Positions 1 to 5,266 of a stretch of DNA of 5,266 bases are shown one piece after another. The stretch's first letter is position 1; each line of letters starts with the position of its first letter. A program made the position numbers and the translations under genes. Source of the DNA: an uncultured Sutterella sp. (lineage in GTDB: Bacteria; Pseudomonadota; Gammaproteobacteria; Burkholderiales; Burkholderiaceae_F); NCBI GenBank assembly GCA_902493085.1, contig CABUOH010000108.1, positions 1-5,266 on the forward strand. The letters are read 5' to 3'. The notes below the pieces were generated by a model. The model had not been told where the DNA came from, did not search any database, and saw only the letters and a program-made list of their open reading frames with translations.

Positions 1-650
1 TGCATCTGCGGATTCTTCGTATCGAGAATGCGAAGAGGATTCGTGTAGAGGCGACGGCGAGCGTCCTCATCGAGCACGTCCTGATTGGCCTCAAAATATT
101 TGATCAGGGCCTCGCGGTGAGCCTGACGTTCGGGCAGCGCACCGAGCGTATTGAGCTCCAGACGGACTTCGCCCACGCCCAACTCCTTCCAGATGCGCGC
201 GAGCATCATGATCATTTCAGCGTCGATGTCTGGCCCCTCCATGCCCAGAGCCTCGGCGCCGAGCTGATGGAACTGGCGGTAGCGCCCGCGTTGCGGACGC
301 TCGTGGCGGAACATCGGACCGCAATACCAGAGGCGCTGCGTGGTGCCGTAAAGCAGACTGTGTTCGTTGACTGCGCGCACGACGGCGGACGTGCATTCGG
401 GACGCAACGTAAGCTGGTCGCCGTTCATGCTGTCGGTGAAGGAGTACATCTCCTTTTCCACGATGTCAGTCACTTCGCCGACGCCGCGGGTGAAGACCTT
501 GGTGTTCTCAAGGATCGGAGTGCGGATTTCCTGATAGCCGTAGCGTTCGAGCACGCCGACGGCCGTCTGCTGCAGAGTCTGCCAGACGGCGGCATCGGCG
601 GGGAGCATGTCGTTCATGCCCTTGACGCCGGCAAATTTCTCTTTGCTCAT
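1..650 (-). CDS. hisS: Histidine-tRNA ligase (HisRS), N-terminal part, cut by window edge
   Basis: Class II aminoacyl-tRNA synthetase that activates histidine with ATP and charges tRNA-His in the cytoplasm. The first 216 residues are visible. They begin MSKEKFAGVKGMNDMLP, matching the usual HisRS start followed by the GMND-LP signature. A conserved motif-1 region (YGYQEIRTPILE, about 38-48) is followed by TLRPE (81-85), whose Glu85 matches the histidine-contacting Glu83 of the E. coli enzyme. Motif 2 is intact at 113-129 (FRHERPQRGRYRQFHQ), with Arg115 as the ATP-binding arginine. The histidine-specific HisA motif, motif 3 and the anticodon-binding domain lie beyond base 1. The ATG is 5 bases after the ispG stop with no strong Shine-Dalgarno, so translation is probably coupled to ispG (inference). 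The family call is firm; whether the gene is complete cannot be seen. Confidence 0.97.
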   Translation of the reverse strand, partial: MSKEKFAGVKGMNDMLPADAAVWQTLQQTAVGVLERYGYQEIRTPILENTKVFTRGVGEVTDIVEKEMYSFTDSMNGDQLTLRPECTSAVVRAVNEHSLLYGTTQRLWYCGPMFRHERPQRGRYRQFHQLGAEALGMEGPDIDAEMIMMLARIWKELGVGEVRLELNTLGALPERQAHREALIKYFEANQDVLDEDARRRLYTNPLRILDTKNPQM

Positions 651-655
651 TCTTG

Positions 656-1918
<1,263 letters not shown>

Positions 1919-1927
1919 GGCTATAGT

Positions 1928-1931
1928 CTCC
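1928..1931 (-). promoter_or_regulatory. Ribosome binding site that sets the ispG start
   Basis: GGAG on the minus strand, 9 bases before the GTG at 1918. No comparable site stands before the upstream TTG (2002) or the other in-frame GTG (1942-1940), so this site decides the start. Confidence 0.7.
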
Positions 1932-1963
1932 GGGAAATACACACCGACCCGAGGGCCCGTGTG

Positions 1964-1987
1964 AAAAGAGCGGCCCTCCAGGCCGCT
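1964..1987 (-). terminator. Terminator-like hairpin between rodZ and ispG
   Basis: Read on the minus strand: AGCGGCC, a 5-base loop TGGAG, then GGCCGCT, followed by C and TTTT. The 7-bp stem is perfect and GC-rich and starts 25 bases after the rodZ stop. The run of T is short (four), so termination may be partial. On the plus strand there is no T run after the stem, so it would act on minus-strand transcripts. It could lower read-through from rodZ into ispG-hisS or define the 3' end of an ndk-rlmN-rodZ message. I see no clear promoter in the 45 bases between it and the ispG start. Confidence 0.6.
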
Positions 1988-2012
1988 TCTCCACTGAATC
2001 AATCGAAACTTT

Positions 2013-2960
2013 CTACTTCACCACGAAGCGGCAGATGCCGTTGCGGGTGGACTTGGTGAGTTCATACGGCTTACCGTCGACCGTGAGCGTCATGACGGAG
2101 GCGTTCCCGACCGTCACGCGGGCGCCGACGGGCACGTTGAGAGTCTCATTGCCGCCTGCCGCCATTTCCTTGGCAAAGAAGCTTCGGCCGTTGGGCAGAA
2201 GAATCTGCACCCAACAGGCGCCTGAAGTGGAGAGCGAAACCCGGCGTTCGGTCGGAGCCTGAGCTTGAGCGCGCGCCTTTTCGGCGGCCTCCTTCTCGGC
2301 CTGAGCCTTCTCGGCTGCGGCCTTTTCCGCAGCAGCCTTCTCTGCGGCAGCAGTTTCAGCCGCAGCCTTTTGTGCTGTAGCCTTTTGTGCCGCAGCCTTT
2401 TCCTCATCGATTTTTTCTGCAACAGCCTTCTCGGTCTGCGGCGGGTTCTGCGACGGCGCCGCATCTAAAGGCTCGGACGCCTGAGCGGCTGCAGCAGGTT
2501 GAGCAGCCTCCGTGCCGGGAACGCCGCTCATGCTCGACCATGCGTACCAGCCTGCCGCACAGATGAGCGCAGCTGCGATCGCCGCAGCGGCGGCCTTGAG
2601 GCCGGTGCGAGAGCCGGAAGCGCGAACAATGGTTTCCTTTGCAGGATCGTGGTCGGGCAAAACGCCGACGCTTGCTGCGCCGTAGCGGGCGCTGTAGTCT
2701 GCCACAAGCGGATCAGGGTTTAGGCCCAAAACCGACGCTACGCCGCGAATGAAGGCACGCACGTAGACGGGTTCGGGCAGTTCGGCAGTGCTTTCACTCT
2801 CGAGCGCCCGCACCTGCTGTACCGACAGACGGGAGCGTGCGGCCATGTCGCCGATCGAAATGCCCTGAGCTTCGCGGGCGCGCTTGAGTGCGGCGCCGAA
2901 GCCTTCGGCGGGGGCCGGATGCATAATCGGCTCGTTCATGTCAGACGTTTCTTGGGCCAT
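2013..2960 (-). CDS. rodZ: Cytoskeletal/shape protein RodZ (HTH, one membrane span, DUF4115 domain)
   Basis: RodZ is an inner-membrane protein whose cytoplasmic helix-turn-helix domain binds MreB and links it to the elongation machinery for cell shape. In this 315-residue protein, the Xre-like HTH_25 domain spans about 18-85 (GAALKRAREAQGISIGDMAARS through YVRAFIRGVASVLGL). A basic stretch then leads into one membrane span at about 122-141 (Ala-rich, ending GWYAW). A long Ala/Glu/Lys/Gln linker (150-235) contains 5-residue AAAEK-type repeats. The periplasmic beta domain at about 239-315 has CWVQILLPNGRSFF and a C-terminal GICRFVVK. Two cysteines (249, 310) lie in this domain. The start is the ATG at 2960 because an AGGA-type site lies 6 bases before it; a TTG five codons upstream overlaps that site. 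Synteny before ispG-hisS supports the call strongly. Confidence 0.93.
   Translation of the reverse strand: MAQETSDMNEPIMHPAPAEGFGAALKRAREAQGISIGDMAARSRLSVQQVRALESESTAELPEPVYVRAFIRGVASVLGLNPDPLVADYSARYGAASVGVLPDHDPAKETIVRASGSRTGLKAAAAAIAAALICAAGWYAWSSMSGVPGTEAAQPAAAAQASEPLDAAPSQNPPQTEKAVAEKIDEEKAAAQKATAQKAAAETAAAEKAAAEKAAAEKAQAEKEAAEKARAQAQAPTERRVSLSTSGACWVQILLPNGRSFFAKEMAAGGNETLNVPVGARVTVGNASVMTLTVDGKPYELTKSTRNGICRFVVK
2262..2435 (-). repeat. Ala-Glu-Lys repeat tract encoding the RodZ linker
   Basis: A degenerate 15-base repeat encodes tandem five-residue units such as AAAEK, AAAQK and AQAEK, covering about residues 176-233 of RodZ. The exact core is three consecutive AAAEK units; flanking copies vary (AVAEK, KATAQ, EAAEK). 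On the plus strand it reads as repeated gcagcctt/gcggcctt blocks. Such tracts form a charged, highly helical rod, as in TolA-type linkers (inference). Near-identical units could allow changes in copy number between strains. Confidence 0.75.
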
Positions 2961-2965
2961 GGCGC

Positions 2966-2972
2966 TTCCTTC
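2966..2972 (-). promoter_or_regulatory. Ribosome binding site that sets the rodZ start
   Basis: GGAAGGA-type purine run on the minus strand, with AGGA ending 6 bases before the ATG at 2960. It overlaps the alternative TTG start at 2975, which argues against that start. Confidence 0.65.
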
Positions 2973-3007
2973 CAAGATTGGCTAGATGATCAATGTCTTG
3001 AAGCGCC

Positions 3008-3026
3008 GCAGGCCCTCACGGCCCGC
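3008..3026 (-). other. Hairpin in the rlmN-rodZ gap
   Basis: Minus strand: GCGGGCC, loop GTGAG, GGCCTGC. This is a 7-bp stem with one G·U pair, which would be an A·C mismatch in a plus-strand transcript. It lies about 19 bases after the rlmN stop. No T run follows, so it is not a standard intrinsic terminator. It may be an mRNA stability element, or chance in GC-rich DNA. Confidence 0.3.
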
Positions 3027-3044
3027 ACACGCCTCGTTGGGATC

Positions 3045-4214
3045 TCACTCCCGGCGGCGGGCCGCCTGCAGAAGAGGCGCGGCCTCGGCCTTTTGCTGCG
3101 CGAGACGCTCGGCACGGCGAGTGCGGTCGCGCACCTCGCCTGCAAGCTGGCCGCACGCAGCATCAATGTCGTCCCCCCGCGTCTTGCGGACCGTTGTTAC
3201 GATGCCTGCCTCGTTGAGGCGGCGGCAGAACGCAAGAACCTGCTCGCGTTCGGGCTTTCGCAGGTCGGACTGCGTGAAGGGATTAAAGGGAATCAGGTTG
3301 AACTTGCACGGCACGTTTTCGCGGCGCACGAGTTCGACGAGTTCGTCGGCCTGCTCAAGGCGGTCGTTGATTCCGCCGAGCATGACGTACTCGAAGGTGA
3401 TGAAGTCACGCGGCGCCACCTTCAGATAGCGTCGGCAGGCAGCCATCAGATCGGCAAGCGGATGCTTGCGGTTGACGGGCATGAGCTTGTCGCGAAGCGC
3501 ATCGTTGCCCGCATGCAGGCTCACGGCGAGCGCCACGGGGCTGTCTTCAGCCAGCTTGTCCATTTGCCGGACAAGGCCCGAAGTAGACACGGTGACGCGT
3601 CGGCGGGATAGCCCGTAGCCGTTATCGTCGAGGAAGATGTGCAGCGCCCTCAGAACGTTATCGAGGTTCTGCAGCGGTTCGCCCATCCCCATGAGCACAA
3701 CGTTGGAGATGATTCGATCGTTGGGATCCGTCACGCCTGCGTCGCGTCGCAGTTCGCGTTCGGCCCACCAGAGCTGACCCACGATCTCGGCGGTTGTGAG
3801 ATTTCGGTTGAAGCCCTGCTTGCCCGTGGAACAGAAGAGGCAGCCCATGGCGCAACCGGCCTGCGTGGAGATGCAGAGCGTTCCGCGGTCATCCTCGGGA
3901 ATGAACACCGATTCGACCGCGTTTCCGTTGCCGACGTCAAAGAGCCACTTGCGCGTGCCATCGGCCGACTTCTTTTCGGTGATGGGCACGGGAGGACGCA
4001 CTTCGGCCATGTCCTTCAGCTTGGCTCGAAACGCTTTTGCAAGGTTCGTCATGCTGTCGAAGTCTCCTTCGACATGGCGATGAAGCCAGCGCGAAAGCTG
4101 AGTTGCACGGAAGGCCTTTTCGCCGATGCCGGCGCACCAAGCTGTGAGTCCCTCATGATCAAAGTCGAGAAGGTTCACCTTGGGAGCGGCAGACTCTTTG
4201 ACGTTGTCGGTCAC
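3045..4214 (-). CDS. rlmN: Dual-specificity RNA methyltransferase RlmN (23S rRNA A2503 / tRNA A37)
   Basis: Radical-SAM enzyme that places a methyl group on C2 of adenine 2503 in 23S rRNA and adenine 37 in some tRNAs. The protein has 389 residues, close to the family norm. An N-terminal accessory domain (about 12-95) precedes the radical SAM barrel. The cluster motif is CAMGCLFC (Cys121, Cys125, Cys128). The methyl-carrying cysteine is Cys354 (DIDAACGQLAG) and the resolving cysteine is Cys114 (TLCISTQAGC), matching E. coli Cys355 and Cys118. Glu101 aligns with the proposed base Glu105. The SAM-contact segment VVLMGMGEPLQN (172-183) and VSLHAGND (231-238) are typical. The C-terminal tail (365-389) is Ala/Arg-rich. 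The start is GTG at 4214, with GAGGA 7 bases before it. It follows ndk by 29 bases, which suggests one transcript. Confidence 0.97.
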   Translation of the reverse strand: MTDNVKESAAPKVNLLDFDHEGLTAWCAGIGEKAFRATQLSRWLHRHVEGDFDSMTNLAKAFRAKLKDMAEVRPPVPITEKKSADGTRKWLFDVGNGNAVESVFIPEDDRGTLCISTQAGCAMGCLFCSTGKQGFNRNLTTAEIVGQLWWAERELRRDAGVTDPNDRIISNVVLMGMGEPLQNLDNVLRALHIFLDDNGYGLSRRRVTVSTSGLVRQMDKLAEDSPVALAVSLHAGNDALRDKLMPVNRKHPLADLMAACRRYLKVAPRDFITFEYVMLGGINDRLEQADELVELVRRENVPCKFNLIPFNPFTQSDLRKPEREQVLAFCRRLNEAGIVTTVRKTRGDDIDAACGQLAGEVRDRTRRAERLAQQKAEAAPLLQAARRRE

Positions 4215-4221
4215 GTATTTT

Positions 4222-4226
4222 TCCTC
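4222..4226 (-). promoter_or_regulatory. Ribosome binding site for the GTG start of rlmN
   Basis: GAGGA on the minus strand, 7 bases before the GTG at 4214. The strong site supports the non-ATG start. Confidence 0.7.
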
Positions 4227-4243
4227 ACTGAGTTCGCAGCGGA

Positions 4244-4669
4244 TCAGCGGCTGTGAATGGCGAGAGCCGGGAAGAAGTAAGCGATTTCAACGGCGGCCGT
4301 TTCAGGAGCGTCGGAACCGTGAACGGCGTTGGCGTCGATGCTTTCAGCGAAGTCGGCGCGGATCGTGCCGGCGGCAGCCTTCTTCGGGTCGGTGGCACCC
4401 ATGAGTTCGCGATTCTTGAGGATGGCGCCTTCGCCTTCGAGAACCTGGATCATGACCGGGCCGGACGTCATGAAGGAGACGAGATCCTTGAAGAAGGGAC
4501 GTTCCTTGTGAACGGCGTAGAAGCCTTCGGCTTCGGCCTGGGAAAGCTGACGCATCTGAGCGGCGACGATCTTGAGGCCGTTCGTTTCGAAGCGGGAATA
4601 GATCTTGCCGATCACGTTCTTGGCAACGGCGTCCGGCTTGATGATGGAGAGGGTGCGTTCAATAGCCAT
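4244..4669 (-). CDS. ndk: Nucleoside diphosphate kinase
   Basis: Cytoplasmic enzyme that transfers the gamma phosphate of ATP to nucleoside diphosphates through a phosphohistidine, keeping NTP and dNTP pools balanced. The protein is 141 residues, the usual bacterial length. It starts MAIERTLSIIKPDAV with Lys11. It has Tyr51 and HKERPFF (54-60), NRELMGATDP with Arg87 and Thr93, Arg104, Asn114, and the active-site motif NAVHGSD with catalytic His117. The start is the ATG at 4669, preceded by GAGAG about 7 bases away. It is the first gene of the minus-strand cluster. Its leader carries two terminator-like hairpins, so expression of the whole operon may be set there (inference). Confidence 0.98.
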   Translation of the reverse strand: MAIERTLSIIKPDAVAKNVIGKIYSRFETNGLKIVAAQMRQLSQAEAEGFYAVHKERPFFKDLVSFMTSGPVMIQVLEGEGAILKNRELMGATDPKKAAAGTIRADFAESIDANAVHGSDAPETAAVEIAYFFPALAIHSR

Positions 4670-4682
4670 TTTGTTCTCTCAG

Positions 4683-4708
4683 AAAAAGCCCGGAAAAACG
4701 GCTCCGGG
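4683..4708 (-). terminator. Terminator-like hairpin just before the ndk ribosome site
   Basis: Minus strand: CCCGGA, 8-base loop GCCGTTTT, TCCGGG, then C and TTTTT. It is a perfect 6-bp GC-rich stem with a T5 tail, ending only 3 bases before the GAGAG ribosome site of ndk. The gene to the right diverges, so no upstream minus-strand gene needs terminating. The element therefore sits in the predicted ndk leader and may act as an attenuator. The large loop makes it of moderate strength. Confidence 0.5.
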
Positions 4709-4714
4709 ACGTGG

Positions 4715-4752
4715 AAAAACCGACAAAAGGGAGCACCTTAGCCCCCTTTCGT
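4715..4752 (-). terminator. Second, longer terminator-like hairpin in the ndk leader
   Basis: Minus strand: ACGAAAGGGGGC, 6-base loop TAAGGT, GCTCCCTTTTGT, then CGG and TTTTT. All 12 positions pair, two of them as G·U. In a plus-strand RNA those two would be A·C mismatches, which suggests the structure belongs to the minus-strand leader. The T5 run begins 3 bases after the stem. It is placed just downstream of the predicted transcription start. Confidence 0.5.
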
Positions 4753-4758
4753 ACTGAA

Positions 4759-4777
4759 CTCGTGATTTTAGCACGAG
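4759..4777. promoter_or_regulatory. Palindrome over the predicted ndk promoter
   Basis: CTCGTG, 7-base spacer ATTTTAG, CACGAG on the plus strand, with perfect 6-bp arms. The spacer contains the -10 hexamer of the minus-strand promoter. A shorter inverted repeat (GAGGC, 9 bases, GCCTC, 4775-4793) abuts it over the -35 region. The arrangement resembles a repressor operator, but no regulator can be named. Confidence 0.35.
4765..4773 (-). promoter_or_regulatory. Probable extended -10 promoter of the ndk operon
   Basis: TGCTAAAAT on the minus strand matches an extended -10 (TGn followed by a TATAAT-like hexamer with one mismatch). No recognisable TTGACA lies 16-18 bases upstream (the sequence there is GAGGCG), which extended -10 promoters tolerate. 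Transcription would start near 4758, giving a leader of roughly 85-90 nt before ndk. I saw no better candidate in 4670-4921 on this strand. Confidence 0.45.
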
Positions 4778-4921
4778 GCCGCTCACCCGCCTCCGGCACC
4801 GCACGTCTTTTTCTTTTGGCTACAACCCAATCAGGGTAACTTTGCTTTCGAGCTCCGCGTGAGTCATGGCAGAATTGCAGGTGTTACGAATTACCGGCAC
4901 ACCCATTTCGGATTTCTGCCC

Positions 4922-5266
4922 ATGTCCACCAACAACCAAGAAAAGCACGATGCGCCCGTCAACCGCCCTGTCGACAAGATCTTTGCCGAAAACCTCGGCG
5001 TCACTTTCGGCGGGTGCATCCGGGACCTTTCGGGCTCGCTCTTCAACAAAGAGGTGGCAAAGGCCGCCGGCGTCAGCTTGTGCCCGCTTCCGCTTCTCGG
5101 AGGCGCCGACAAGCGCCGCTTCAAAGCCTTTTGGGCAGCCAATCTTCAGGCCGTCGCCATGAGGGCCGCTCTCGAGAATCTTCCCGCCTTTGCCGACGAA
5201 AAGCTTGTAAAAAAGACGCTCTTCCAGATGCAGACCTTCGTCGACCAAGCCCTCGGACGTCCGCTC
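4922..5266 (+). CDS. Protein of unknown function, N-terminal 115 residues, cut by window edge
   Basis: I do not recognise this protein. The frame is open from the ATG at 4922 to the window end, with strong G/C at third codon positions like its neighbours, and was chosen over the antisense frame for that reason. It begins MSTNNQEKHDAPVNRPVDKI, a polar stretch with no signal peptide. FAENLGVTFGGC (21-32) and CPLPLLGGADKRRFKAFW (54-71) follow, then a probably helical part (72-110) rich in Ala, Leu, Lys and Phe. Cysteines are at 32 and 54. There is no obvious membrane span in the visible part, so it looks cytoplasmic. The ribosome site is weak (GGA 9 bases upstream), and the frame also stays open upstream without a better ATG. 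It diverges from ndk across a 252-base gap and is probably transcribed independently. No promoter for it stood out. Confidence 0.65.
   Translation, partial: MSTNNQEKHDAPVNRPVDKIFAENLGVTFGGCIRDLSGSLFNKEVAKAAGVSLCPLPLLGGADKRRFKAFWAANLQAVAMRAALENLPAFADEKLVKKTLFQMQTFVDQALGRPL

Noticed and set aside
393..401. Cys in place of Gly in the LRPEGT segment of HisRS (here LRPECT)
   Set aside because: From memory this position varies between species (Gly in E. coli, Asn in some Burkholderiales); the catalytic Glu before it is kept.
651..655. Very short ispG-hisS gap with no clear ribosome site
   Set aside because: Close spacing and translational coupling are common in operons, and the hisS start is fixed by family homology, so this is not unusual.
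2961..2975. TTG start for rodZ at 2975
   Set aside because: The TTG overlaps the purine-rich ribosome site of the ATG at 2960, so it cannot have that site as its own.
4656..4732. Possible leader peptide of about 25 codons starting at a GTG and ending at a TGA just inside ndk
   Set aside because: The GTG lies in the loop and stem of the first hairpin and lacks a properly spaced ribosome site; short frames like this are expected by chance.
4820..5248. 142-residue minus-strand frame opposite the unknown plus-strand gene
   Set aside because: It begins with TTG, has no evident ribosome site, and would extend into the region just upstream of the predicted ndk promoter. The plus frame has an ATG and better third-position G/C, so this looks like its antisense shadow.

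Overview
The window is an ordinary housekeeping region from a GC-rich betaproteobacterium. Gene order and protein flavour fit Burkholderiales, perhaps a gut lineage such as Sutterellaceae; the family assignment is inference. Five genes run together on the minus strand, in transcription order ndk, rlmN, rodZ, ispG and hisS (hisS runs off the left edge). This resembles the cluster ndk-rlmN-pilF-rodZ-ispG-hisS known in many betaproteobacteria, but pilF is absent here: only 84 bases separate rlmN from rodZ.

Layout from right to left. At 4922-5266 a plus-strand gene of unknown function starts and runs off the window, diverging from ndk. The 252-base gap (4670-4921) holds a probable extended -10 promoter for the minus-strand operon, centred in a 6-bp palindrome. 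Its predicted transcript would begin with a leader of about 85-90 nt carrying two terminator-like hairpins before the ndk ribosome site. ndk (4244-4669) and rlmN (3045-4214) are 29 bases apart, and rodZ (2013-2960) follows. Between rodZ and ispG lies an intrinsic-terminator-like hairpin (1964-1987), directly before a GTG start for ispG (656-1918). hisS begins 5 bases after the ispG stop.

The genes do not form one pathway. Ndk balances nucleoside triphosphates, RlmN methylates adenine in 23S rRNA and tRNA, RodZ anchors the MreB shape-determining machinery, IspG makes isoprenoid precursors (including those for the cell-wall lipid carrier), and HisRS charges tRNA-His. The theme is growth, translation and envelope building. 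Starts for ispG and rodZ were moved inward from the longest open frames because good ribosome sites precede the internal starts.

I see no mobile element, CRISPR array, tRNA, rRNA or defence system. The points that merit a second look are the ndk leader, the terminator inside the operon, the missing pilF and the unknown divergent gene.
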